A DNA stretch of 64,000 nucleotides from Leptasterias polaris (taxonomy: Eukaryota > Echinodermata > Asteroidea > Forcipulatida > Asteriidae). Both the position numbers and the translations under genes were made by a program. Numbering within the stretch: the stretch's first letter is position 1; the number at the start of each line of letters is the position of its first letter. Location of the stretch: contig JAZGTN010000046.1 of the NCBI GenBank assembly GCA_037783415.1, positions 3,602,501 to 3,666,500 on the forward strand. Reading direction: 5' to 3'. This document shows, in pieces, positions 23,392 through 33,082 of the stretch. Below the pieces are notes generated by a model. That model saw nothing but the letters and a program-made list of their open reading frames with translations. It did not search any database and had not been told where the DNA came from.

Positions 23392-23685
23392 CGCCGAAAG
23401 GGTGTGCATAACATTTGCCAGAGTAAAAAATGTTCACAGATTTGTCCACAACGTACATCGTATATAATAAGATGGGCATGGTGAGAAACTTTCCTTGAAA
23501 ACATTATTGTTTGAAATGCAATAGTTTTTGAGAAATGAGTAAAACAATTAGTTTTAATCTTGCTAGTCCAAAACTCAATGTTTGAAAACAGTGAAAACAT
23601 TGAACCCTCAACACGTACTGACATATATTTTAATATTTCCATTGTCTTAACCATATCGTACACACTGGTCAGCTCATACATTAGT
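23392..23685 (-). mobile_element. Decayed C-family MITE with repeat H at its edge
   Basis: From GAAAGGGTGTGCATAACATT the family-C order of blocks follows (ACAGATTTGTCCACAA, GATGGGCATGGTGAGAAAC, TGAGAAATGAGTAAAACAA). Near 23612 it switches into repeat H. H abuts the truncated gag-protease frame, so this junction probably marks where the retrotransposon was cut. Confidence 0.6.
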
Positions 23686-25035
23686 CCCTGTATAAGATTG
23701 TTCATCTAATGGAGCTACGCCCTTAAGGAGCAAGGACTGTGACGCCCCTGTGTCTCTAAGTATAACCACTGGATACTCGGGCGAGTCTAATTTACGCTCA
23801 CCAAGTGAAACAAATCCCTCCGTAATAAAGGGTAAATATCCCTCACTAATGTCAGACAAAGAGCCTTTGACTTGATCATAGTTTTCAGGAAGTGAGCATG
23901 GAACACTTTTAGTGAATGCAACCGGCTTGGAAAAATTTTGAACACTTGCCCTCTTTTTCCTCAAGTATGCAAAACAATCTGGTTTTGCGTGTCCCGTTTT
24001 GTTACAAAACGTGCAAGCATCGGTTGACTTATTTGAGGTTTGCCATTTTACTCTACTCCCCGAGTTATCATTGTCGAGTTTGCCATCATTATTAAATGAC
24101 TTATAGGCAAATGGAGGACTATTACGAACCCGACATTTACTAGGGTCATGATTGCCCTGAACAAATTTCTTTTTGTGTGTTAACACAAAATCGTCCGCTA
24201 ATCTAGCGGCTTGGTGTAACTCTTTAACTTGTTGCTCCTCTAAATGCATTTTCACATCATCTGGGACACAATTTTTAAAGTCCTCCAATAGCATGACCTG
24301 CCTTAACTTAGCAAAGTCATTGTCTACACTACAAGCGTTACACCATCTATCATAGAGAATCTCTTTCTCACGTGAGAATTCAACATAACACTGCTTATCC
24401 TGAATTGTTGCATTCCGGAATTTTTGCCGGTATGCCTCGGGTACCTGCTCATAAGCTTTCAGAATGGCCGATTTAACAAGGACATAATCTTTACTTTGTT
24501 CAACCGGGAGGGCTGAATACACATCCTGCGCTTTACCAGTTAAAACACTTTGTAGCAATAAAGTACGCATATCTGATGGCCATTGAAGCCTGTCTGCTAC
24601 CTTTTCAAACTGACCAAAGTATTTATCAATTTCTTTGTCCTGAAATTTAGGAACTAAACGAATATGTTTACTGGGATCAAAGGCTGTGGAATGCGTTTGT
24701 AAAATCGGTTGTTTCAACTTAGCCAATTCCAACTCCACCTCTGCCTTTTTTATTTGTTTAATTTGAATTTGCAGCTCGAGTTCTTTTAGTTTAATGGCGG
24801 CCTCCTCTGAATATTGACTAGTTCCAATAGTTTGGGTTTCTAGCATACCTTCATCTACAAAGAATTCCATCAAAACAGCCTTTAAGTCTGCTTTTTTCAT
24901 GCTAGCAATCACAGAAACATTATAATGTTTAGCCAAGTCAAATAATTCAGTACGTTTCAAAGTGTTGAGCTTAGTCTCCGAAGGAGAATCTTCAAAGCTA
25001 GTTGTAAATTCTTTGACATCAAATTTGCTTGCCAT
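23674..25035 (-). pseudogene. Ty3/gypsy-type gag and start of protease, truncated
   Basis: The 453-codon frame starts at an ATG (25035) and encodes a structural capsid/nucleocapsid polyprotein. An N-terminal Leu/Lys-rich helical region (about 25-70) is followed by a predicted coiled coil rich in Glu, Leu and Lys (about 78-108). A capsid-like region follows (about 125-290), with tryptophans in the usual hydrophobic positions. A single CCHC zinc knuckle sits at residues 341-354 (Cys341, Cys344, His349, Cys354). The aspartic protease active-site motif DTGA is at 428-431. The frame ends 22 residues later where it meets repeat H, so the protease and all of reverse transcriptase, RNase H and integrase are missing. 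The upstream leader contains a tRNA-Pro-type primer-binding site. The gag frame itself is intact. The assignment to Ty3/gypsy rests on this arrangement. Confidence 0.85.
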
Positions 25036-25155
25036 GGTTTACGATAATATGTTAATTAAAGGCCAGGAAAACAAACTGGACTACTCTGAAAAAGTATGTA
25101 GTTCATCGATTGATCTTGCAAATTTCTTTGTTCTTCTTTCGCATTTCTTTCGTAC

Positions 25156-25173
25156 TTCCCGGACAAGCCCCCA
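25156..25173 (-). promoter_or_regulatory. Retrotransposon primer-binding site, tRNA-Pro type
   Basis: Read on the minus strand this is TGGGGGCTTGTCCGGGAA. It matches the complement of the 3' end of tRNA-Pro at 16 of 18 positions. It lies about 120 bases upstream of the gag ATG, where a primer-binding site is expected, and just after a TTACA that would be the end of the 5' LTR (at 25178). Confidence 0.75.
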
Positions 25174-25177
25174 ATTC

Positions 25178-25216
25178 TGTAAGTAAAAGCACAGAAGCAA
25201 TCAATGAAATAGACCT
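25178..25216 (-). mobile_element. Remnant of the 5' LTR end
   Basis: By position relative to the primer-binding site, the LTR should end with CA at 25178 on the minus strand. Only about 38 bases remain before a D-family MITE begins at 25217. The continuation beyond 25410 is not recognisable as LTR, and no second LTR exists in the window to compare with. Confidence 0.45.
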
Positions 25217-25409
25217 GGGCCCAATTTCATAGAGCTGCTTAAGCGGAAAATTTTGCTTAACAATTGTCTGCTAAGCAGAAATGAGCAGGATACCAGTCAC
25301 AAATTGTACATGAGACATGGTAGTTTGGCTGGTAACCTTATTCTGGTAAGCGAAATATTGTTTTGCTAAGCTACTTTTTGTGCTTAAGCAGCTCTATGAA
25401 ATTGGGCCC
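25217..25409. mobile_element. D-family MITE, full copy
   Basis: Inverted termini GGGCCCAATTTCATAGAGCT and its complement bound about 193 bases. The inner phrases ATTTTGCTTAACAATTGTCTG and GGCTGGTAACCTTATTCTGG are mirrored between arms in related copies. It lies directly in or beside the retrotransposon LTR. There is no coding capacity. Confidence 0.9.
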
Positions 25410-25526
25410 AGAGGGGACCGTGTCATTCAACATGGGACTTTGATTTGGTTATAGAAAGGGCAGGACAAACTCTGTCAGCATCCTTTGTGTACAAAAACGG
25501 TCCGTCAAATTGTCTGTCCAATACAC

Positions 25527-25681
25527 CGATCCATTAAGCCACGCCCATTTCTCATTGACCAATCACAACCGCGAAATCTGATCACCATTTGAGCCGTTTG
25601 GTGATCTTTGCGCTAATGGCGATCGGGTTTCGCGGTTGTGATTGGTCAACTCGTAAGGAGGCGGGGATTAATGGATCGATC
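25527..25681. mobile_element. Foldback element around ATTGACCAATCACAACCGCG
   Basis: The arms are CGATCCATTAAGCC(ACGCCC) and ATTGACCAATCACAACCGCG on the left. On the right are CGCGGTTGTGATTGGTCAA and GGATTAATGGATCG. The arms contain CCAAT and GC-box-like words, but these follow from the arm sequence and are not evidence of promoter use. Confidence 0.75.
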
Positions 25682-25799
25682 TATTGTCAATGGTAGATGA
25701 AGCAAGTTATACAAATTAATTAAAATGAGAAAATAGAATTGGTTCTTGCAAACTGCTTACCAACCAAAAGGACACGTTGTATAAATGCAAAAAGATAGT

Positions 25800-25865
25800 T
25801 TAGTGGCCTGATGTTTCGACACTAGCATGTTTCGACACTTTCTCGAAGGCTAAAACAACAAAAGG
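25800..25865 (+). repeat. Start fragment of dispersed repeat B
   Basis: The phrase TAGTGGCCTGATGTTTCGAC and then CTTTCTCGAAGGCTAAAAC match the beginning of the copy at 36863, with a short internal duplication of ATGTTTCGACAC. Confidence 0.65.
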
Positions 25866-26699
25866 GGTTAAGAGGAGAAACTTCAGGCCATTAACAACAG
25901 ATTTTGCAAATTAATTAATTAGGCAAACAAATAAACTTAAATGTACACAGGCAATAACTGGACATGTAAACAACTCACTTAGATAAAGAAATCGTTGAAA
26001 AACAAACAGGAAAAAATAAACTAATCAGCATGTGCTGGCAACAAACCGGAGTTATGTTTTTCCTAAGTAGGTGCCCCGTTTGATGGTTTTCAATAATTAC
26101 AGATCTTCGGACGTCGGACGTTAAACAATAGCAACCCAATTTTAAAGCCTACAGCCAACATTGGTCAAATGACCTAACACATACATGAAATAACAATCCT
26201 TGAGAGAGTTGAAGCTCAATCTGTCATCGGAGTCACGAGAAAATAGTGAGGGTATTGAAAACACCACCCACTGTTTCCGCTGTTTTCAAACATCTGATTT
26301 TTGACTCGCCAGATCAAAACTTTTAAAACCTTTTCTTAAAAAATGTTGCGTGTAATTGTTCGGGTTTTTTCTTCTTCACCGAAGTGGCTTCTAAGTCGCA
26401 AGTTGTCGCAGCTCTCTCGATATGCGGCTCTGTTTGTCACGAAGTTGTCTGATACAATCTCATTTTATGGCATGGTTTGAGCATGGAGGAAGGAAATCCT
26501 CCATGGTTTGAGGGATTAGCAAGTAAATTCCACATCGATCAGGATTCCCGAACATCCCTCTTAAGTTCAGAGGCAACATACTGGCACTGAAGGGGGGAAT
26601 CTTGTGCATGGACATAAATCACTTTCGGGGCGGTGGAGACCTTACGATTTGACAACTTTGATAATACTGTAGCTCGAAAGCCGGAGGAAACATATAAAC
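25866..26699. other. No gene; contains a fragment of C/E-type MITE
   Basis: At about 26150-26295 the blocks AACATTGGTCAAATGACC, ACATACATGAAATAACAA and CATCGGAGTCACGAGAAAA match the C and E families, without termini. The rest has no recognisable element or coding frame. Confidence 0.5.
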
Positions 26700-26950
26700 A
26701 ATGGTGCTTGCTATGTGAACCAGAAACACCGGGGTTAACCCCTACTCTTCCACGATAAGTGTTCTGGGTTCTTTTACGTGCACTACCAATCCCAGTACAC
26801 TGAACCTACGGTTTCATGTCCCATGCGAAGGACAATGCAATTAACTTGCTCAAGGACACAAGGGCCACGACCGAGACTTGAACCCACACTCTGCTGATCA
26901 GAGACACAGGAGCTTGAGTCTGGTGCTCTTAATCACTCAGCTAAGAAGCG
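26700..26950 (-). repeat. tRNA-derived SINE, copy 2
   Basis: On the minus strand an A-box-like stretch (complement of 26928-26945) and a B box GGTTCAAGTCTC-like (complement of about 26873-26885) are followed by the same body as at 12640-12940, for example the complement of TCTTCCACGATAAGTGTTC. The two copies are about 80 percent similar by eye. Confidence 0.7.
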
Positions 26951-27066
26951 ATGGAGCAAACCAAATCACAGGAAATGAAAGTCCAGAAACTACGAAATTT
27001 TTAACCCCACCGCCACCGCTCCATGTTCGTTACAATACAAATTGCAGAACCCCGGGGTTATCTGGC

Positions 27067-27418
27067 TTAAAGGGTGTGTACAACAATGGTAAGAATGAAA
27101 ATATAAATGTTCTCAGATTTGCACATAACTTACATGGTATAAAGATGGTCATGGTGGAAAACTTCCCTTGAAATAGTTTTGCTTGAAATGCCATAGTTTT
27201 TAGGAAATGAGTAAAATAATAGTCTTTATCCTGCAGGATAAATTCCGATGTTTGAAAAGAAGTTAAAACACATAAGGGCGTTTTTCACTGTTTTCTCATG
27301 ACTCCGAAGACCGATTGAGCTTAAACTTTCACAGGTTTGTTATTTCATGTATATGTTGGGTCACATCAAGTGTGGCTGCAGGTCTTTGGCAATTACCAAT
27401 GTTGTACACACCCTTTAA
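27067..27418 (-). mobile_element. C-family TTAA MITE, copy 3
   Basis: TTAA (27067-27070) plus AGGGTGTGTACAACAATGG, and the inverse terminus before TTAA (27415-27418). It is nearly identical to the copy at 34239 over its whole length and opposite in orientation to that at 18046. Confidence 0.92.
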
Positions 27419-27654
27419 ATCTACTCCCCAAGCAGCTAAATCCCTGGAAATTGCCTTTTCCCGGGAGTTTGCAAGGGTAAGCAGTTCAAGTGACAAAAGG
27501 TCATATACATCCTGTGTGGGTGAATCTCTCTAGAAAGGGAACATATTAAAGTGTTTTATAGGCGTGTAAGGACAAAGAAATAAGACAGCCGAAGGTCCTA
27601 GAGTGTGTGTGTTGAGACTATTACTCGTGTGTGCACACACAACCCTACGGATCT

Positions 27655-27905
27655 GGGCCCAATTTTATGGCTCTGCTTACCGCCGAATTCTGCGCTTACG
27701 ATCACCATTCTCCGCTTACCGAGCAAGCGCCGAAATTCTGTGCTAGTTGTGTAAGCGTAGAATGCCTAGTAACGTAGACTACGCACGCGCACAAGCAAAA
27801 ATTCCCTGCTAACCCGTGAAATACGCTTGACGTAAGCGCGGAATTCCCTGCTTCCGTAAGCACCGATTCTTTGCTTACGGTAAGCAGAGCCATGAAATTG
27901 GGCCC
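27655..27905. mobile_element. D-related MITE with GGGCCCAATTTTATGG termini
   Basis: Termini GGGCCCAATTTTATGGCTCT and AGAGCCATGAAATTGGGCCC are inverted. The interior differs from family D: it consists of GCTTACCG and GAATTC words in both orientations, with CGCACGCGCAC at the centre. I treat it as a sister family. A start fragment lies near 63440 and a degenerate one near 49528. Confidence 0.85.
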
Positions 27906-27997
27906 TGGTGTGTGCGGTCCTGCTATTGCTGTTCTATTATTCCCATTTCTAACAAATTCCTATGTGGGGTTCATGTTGAACAAAGACAAACTTTTAT

Positions 27998-28004
27998 GAT
28001 ATAT

Positions 28005-28035
<31 letters not shown>

Positions 28036-28526
28036 TTTCAATATCTTTATACAGGATAAAGAGATCAGCAAAGGCTGTTTTACATCAATGTCCTGTTATA
28101 CAAAACAAAAATTAGAAATTAAACGAAAGCAACACACTAGGAAATGAAAAATACATAGAAAAACTACTTGAAATACAGTTCCTTATATAAACGTTTAAAA
28201 ATGTCAATGGAGGGGGAACTTTGAATAGAAGAGGGAATATTGTTCCAAACTTTAGCACCGGCAAACTTAAAAGATTGTTTAAAACACTCGACATTCTGTT
28301 TAGGGACAACAACATTAAGAGAGTCTGCATTTCTTGTGTTAATACCGTGCCTATCGAAGTACATTTCTACGTCATTACATAGTCGACTTGGAGCAAGTCC
28401 GTGAACACATTTATAAAATAGACAGGCTAAAAACAAATCTCTTCTTTGTTCCAAGGTTTGCCAAGATAGTTGACTAATAAGGTCTTCACCACGAACGTTA
28501 ATATAATCAAAATTGTGTACAATAAT
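27998..28526 (-). mobile_element. 5'-truncated non-LTR retrotransposon with TTTA/TAAA tail
   Basis: Read on the minus strand, a reverse-transcriptase-element C-terminus is followed by about 165 bases and then by a run of AAAT/TAAA repeats (complement of 27999-28037). Short tandem tails of this kind, rather than poly(A), are typical of CR1/RTE-like elements. The element lies inside the ~155-bp array and appears to have replaced about 55 bases of the unit. The 5' truncation is usual for target-primed reverse transcription. Confidence 0.8.
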
Positions 28527-28532
28527 TCCCAA
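28164..28532 (-). pseudogene. C-terminal fragment of non-LTR reverse transcriptase polyprotein
   Basis: The frame gives about 120 residues. It shows the conserved end of Jockey/CR1/RTE-type ORF2 proteins: LEQRRDLFLACLFYKCVHG near the start, the APSRL word, an NTRNADS stretch, then KQSFKFAGAKVWNNIPSSI and a terminal IFKRLYKELYF block before the stop. Everything upstream (endonuclease and polymerase) is missing. The first few codons, near 28527-28535, come from the host tandem repeat and not from the element. The frame has no internal stop, so the insertion is not ancient. Confidence 0.8.
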
Positions 28533-28860
28533 CAATGTCTCATGAATAAGCCCATGGATCGGGTTTGTAGGGTCCCGCTATTGTTGTTCTATGATTTCAT
28601 TTTCTAAAGAATTCCTAGTGGGGTTCAAGTTGAACTATGACAAAATTTGGGGGGTCTATTGTTCCATTGTGTAAAAGACCCAACAAGGTCCCGTGAATAA
28701 GCCCACGCAACCTTATGGATCAGGCTCGTCCTGCTGTTGTTGTTCCCTATCCAAAGGAATTCCTCTGTAGGGTCCGAGTTAAACGAGGACAAACTTTGTG
28801 GTTCCATTGTTCCATTGTGTAAAATACCCTTCAAGGCCCCTTCCGTGAGCCCACTTCAAC

Positions 28861-30702
28861 TCACGCTCAAAGCGAGGACTTACTGTACATCGAAATGAAC
28901 ATTACTGTAATCTTTTGACGTTCACAAGTACTAAACGCCCTCATTCGACAAAGCACTCGAGGGCAATCATAGTAGGACTCTTCGATTAACTCAAAACAAA
29001 GAACCGAGTATGTTTGTTCTTGCGTCACTGTACCTTCCGAGAGAAAAATGTACAGATATAATTATTTTCAAGTGCCAATATTTGAGTTCCTGAAATCACA
29101 GTCGCGTTCAAAAACTAATTTGGAATTATGGCTTCTAGAAAGTCTGACAATGGAAGACAACAAAGGAACATTATTGTTAGCGTACGGGAAGCAATTTTAC
29201 AGAGTTTAGTAATACACTTGTGTAAACTGAGAGTAAAATGTGAATACATTTGAACGAAACACCCACGGGGCAAACTATACGGATTCCGAGAATTGGAGCT
29301 TGCTAAAGCTCTGGCCCGGGAAATTGTTGGGTAATAATATGGGAGAGAAGATTTCAGCAAATAGCCGTGGGGTAAGAGTGGGTTGATCCGGCACAGGCTC
29401 CCCAATACAATTTACCCCCTTCAGGACACGATAGTTTTAAAGTAGGTCATCGCAAAGGTCAATTTCCGTAACAAAATATAAATCCGTGCCTTTCTCCCGT
29501 TGAAAATACTTTCCATGCATTCAAATAGTTTTCGTCGACATGGAGGCAAAATCAAGAACCCTAATCAGGATTTTCAATGTAACTGACAAGGTTTTCTATT
29601 AGACACAAATCCACACCTAACTCTCTGAAAGAAAAGCTCCCCACCTGATCCGTATTCGAGAGGACTCCAGGGCTATGGTCTTTTACAAACGGCGATTCCT
29701 GCTGTTTCAGGCTTTGAGTCCGCCACCGTGAAACCCCGTGATCAAAGTGCACAATTTCGAAATGATCGAGCCTTGAGCTGGACGAGCCGAAAGCCGATAT
29801 TTGGAAAAGGCCCTTAATATACTAATATTTTATCACGAAATGAGTAAAATAAGTTTAAAATGAAGATTATCGCATTAGACTTTTTTGTTATTACATTTTT
29901 TTTTTTAAGTATAACATTAACACTACCTGTAACTGATGATATTTCACTGTGGCTTTCTCAGCTTGCATATCTAACTTTGATCCTGTTATAGGAGTTCAGA
30001 GGTTGATCGCGCCACAACCTGCAGACTCCATGCACAATCGACGTTAAAAGACAATGACAAAAATTACTGAACATTTTTGCATTGTTCCTTGCTGTTAGCA
30101 AATCGATAAAATTGCTCTGCATAAAGTTAGAATTATGTGCACGTTATGCCCGTTGACCTTTCACCCCTCTGTCTCTTTTAGCATGAGGTGTAGCCTATAT
30201 GTAGCACGAAAAACAGTTGGGGATTCTCACCTCTTGTGACCTCTGCAATCTTTAATGCTGTTATGGGTTGGAACAGGGCCATCGGGTCGAGATATCCAAG
30301 CCATGGGCTCTTCCTTGTGTGGGTGTATAACGGAAAACAAACCCTCCCCCATTATGTTCGCAGTCAGTGCCTGGTGCCAAGACGTCACGTGAGTGCAACT
30401 CCACAACAAATCACCAAAAGGAAACAGACTGCCCTCGTACCCAGCTGGATGCAACATTCTCTGTAAGTCTTCCAATAGTCTTTGTAACACGGAAACAAAG
30501 TATGAAACTTGCAGGACGAGACTGTTCGAATGTGTCCCACTCAAATTTGGGTACAAGGTTGGCCAATAGGTTCTACACAGAAATTTAAGAGCAAAACGTA
30601 CACGCTGGTACCACCAAAATAGGCGACTTAAACAATGGGGGGAACCTAAAAACATCACAAAGGATTCACAAAGACCAACTTAAATCAAGCAAGCAAGCCT
30701 GA
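28861..30702. other. No gene recognised
   Basis: I see no element termini and no frame with a recognisable domain. The longest frames (for example 30227-30658 on the minus strand) have no conserved motif and overlap others in different phases. A T run is present near 29899-29908. Confidence 0.4.
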
Positions 30703-30910
30703 GGAAAACTGTAAACGAGGGTGCTTGCTATAATGAACCAGAAACATTTGGGTCTATAACCCTTAATCTTCTAATTAGGTAAGTGTTCCGGGTTCTTTTG
30801 GTACTGTATACCAATCCTAGTACAGGACCTACGGCTTAATGTCCCACCCGAAAGATGAGTCAAATATGGTAAAGTATATCCTGCCCAAGGACACCAAGTG
30901 CCACCCGCGC
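30703..30910 (-). repeat. SINE body, copy 3, tRNA head lost
   Basis: The complement of AGTGTTCCGGGTTCTTTTGG, TTAATGTCCCACCC and CCCAAGGACACCA follows the order seen at 12640 and 26700. The sequence ends before the B box. Confidence 0.65.
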
Positions 30911-31400
30911 TCGGGGGTTTTTCTTTAAAAAAATTGTTGTAGTGTGGTGATCGCTTGGATGTCCATGTGCGGTATTCATTAACGCCAGAAACTTTCTAAA
31001 GCCTAGAACCCCCCCCCCCCCCCCCCCCAATCAATCCCAAGTATCTGTAAATGGGAGATTAACGAGAAAAGCGAGGATGAGACGACCCTATCAATCATCT
31101 TCGATCAGCTCCACTGATCTCTCAGCGCTGATGACGACAATAATATTCCATCTACCACCCACAAGCCGATGTTATCTGGATGACTTCCAGAGCAGTGCAC
31201 GTTTTGTTGGCAAACCCCATGCAACACAGTAGGGTTCAATGACTTTTCTGCCAGTCCATGGTGACATTTCAGCTAAGTTATTAAGTACAAATAATGCCGT
31301 GACTAAAAGGGCATTTGACTCACACTACTATTGAGGCTTAACTAAAGTTAGTTGGGGGGTGGGTCAAGAAAAACAGTATTCGGTATACAGCGTTAGAAAC
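30911..31400. other. No gene; 20-C run
   Basis: Positions 31009-31028 are 20 consecutive C. The remainder is unremarkable, with no coding frame I can support. Confidence 0.5.
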
Positions 31401-31660
31401 TACGGAGCCCCAAAGTGCCATACCAATTACCGAGAAAACAAGGCAAGTTATCTCACCAAGTCGACTTATTTAGTTATATAAATCGATTTGCCGTGAAACA
31501 AAGATGTCGACTTATAATCTCACCAACATGACTTCTTTGTATCAGTAAGTCGTCTTGGCAAACGTAAGTCGACTACTGTATGTTTTAGTTTGTCGACTTG
31601 GGCAAGAAGAAATTATCTCGTTATCTTGACAAAAGACATGGCACTCCTAGGAGTTCCGTA
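31401..31660. mobile_element. Foldback element with TACGGAGC terminus and GTCGACTT words
   Basis: The left end TACGGAGCCCCAAAGTGCCA pairs with the right end ATGGCACTCCTAGGAGTTCC ending in GTA. The interior carries GTCGACTTATT, AAGTCGTCTTGG and AAGTCGACTAC in both orientations. It is related to 11875-12127 by its termini and to the array at 40047 by its interior. No clear target duplication remains. Confidence 0.7.
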
Positions 31661-32271
31661 GGAATTAGCCTAGAAATGAAAATAGCCTATCCAAACGTTA
31701 CTTGGAAGACCAGTAGAAAGAAAAAAATAATCCACAATAAAAACTAAGCGCAATTTCCCCAAAATAGTAATTAATAAATAAATAAATGCTTTGCGCGTGC
31801 CAACTTGATTTTGAAGCATATAGACACACATACTCTAAATATAATTTTTTGTATGACCTTTACCGTTAGCGGTGGGTGCATTCTCTTATGATTTGTGGTC
31901 TCTTAATGTTACCTTCCCCAACTCTGGCGGTATTTCTGATGGAATGATTTCTCCGGATCGTTGGATTCTGGAACTTTATAAATCGGTAAGCTTTCAAATT
32001 AGAATTAGAGTCATTGTATCCCTCTTCGATAATTGTCATTTAGCAATCCTGTTTTAATTAGTCATTACCAGAAGGCGTAAAGCTATAAGCCTTCACTGCA
32101 TGCGTGTCTAATTTGGTTCAAGTGGGCCGTGAGACTTCTTAGCTATTTTAATATCGGTTGTTAATGGGGACTTTTGAGTGGTAGGAGGGGGCGTGCTTAG
32201 CCGCTGAGCTCCCTCCCCCGCTCAGAAACCTTGCCCTACCCTATCTTTTCCTTCAAAATTTGCATAACCTA
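31661..32271. other. No gene recognised
   Basis: The frame at 31872-32057 is short and has no domain. The stretch contains a run of AAATAAAT near 31770-31785 and otherwise unremarkable sequence. Confidence 0.4.
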
Positions 32272-32634
32272 TTAAAGGTATTATACAGGATTGGCAGAGC
32301 TGACAAAATAATCACAGACAGTGTTCATGTTTTGTGTAATCAACCACATACATGAAATAACAAACCTGTGAAAATTTGAGCTCAATTGGTCATCGAGGTC
32401 ACGAGAAAATAGTGAAAAGAGACCTTATGTGTTTTCTGTTTTTCAAACATGGAGTTTATTATCGCGGGCGATAAAAACTATTGTTTTACTCATTTCTCAG
32501 AAACGATAGCATTTTAGGCAGAAATATTTTAAGGAACCCTTTCTACCATTACTTACTTTAAATCATGTAAGTTATGTGTGAATCTGTGAACATTTGTGTT
32601 TTTCGATCTTACCAATAGTGTACAGGGCCTTTAA
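32272..32634 (+). mobile_element. E-family TTAA MITE
   Basis: TTAA (32272-32275) with AGGTATTATACAGGATTGG at the left and TTAA (32631-32634) at the right. The left third is specific to family E (GCTGACAAAATAATCACAG). The right two thirds match family C blocks (CGAGGTCACGAGAAAATAG, CATGTAAGTTATGTG, CTTACCAATAGTGTACAGGGCC). It reads like a recombinant of the two families. Confidence 0.8.
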
Positions 32635-32689
32635 GTAATTAATGAGGCTGTCTGAAGGACAATGCATGGGTTTGTTTTAGTGCATTCAG

Positions 32690-33082
32690 TTAAAGGTATA
32701 ATAACCAGGAATGGTAAGGATTATAAAAACATCGTTGTTTAATTTTAGTCCGAACGGTTACTGATTATGAAGTTCATACCAGAACATTTTTTTTCTATGT
32801 AAGATTTCCCTCTGAAATGAAGTCATTTTGAGAAAACTGTATCTGAAAAACTTAAAAAAACAGCATTCAGCTGATTTCGATTGTTATAACCAACATGAAG
32901 CACAGTGTGTTTACATGCTGAACACTGTGCATGGTTTTTCACTATCTTTTCCTTACTCATTTGAACGGATTAAGCCCAAAATTTTCACAGGTTTGTTATT
33001 TCATGTATTTAAGGGTTGATCACACAAAACATGAACACTGTCTGTGACTATGTCAGCTCTAACCAATCCTGTAAAACACCTT
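32690..33082. mobile_element. E-family MITE, second copy
   Basis: The left end TTAAAGGTATAATAACCAGG is mirrored at the right by CTAACCAATCCTGTAAAACACCTT. The inner phrase CATGAACACTGTCTGTGACT at the right is the complement of the left subterminal sequence of 32272-32634. The left TTAA is intact and the right one has decayed. The centre is diverged. Confidence 0.65.

Larger units (their letters stand above)
27917..28860. repeat. ~155-bp tandem repeat array, interrupted
   Basis: The order TCCTGCTATTGCTGTTCT, then AAATTCCTATGTGGGGTTC, then GACAAACTTT, then TTCCATTGTGTAAAA, then GTGAATAAGCCCAC recurs with a period near 155 bases (markers at about 27926, 28581 and 28737). The first unit is cut after GACAAACTTT and the array resumes near 28527, so everything in between is an insertion. 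Confidence 0.8.
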
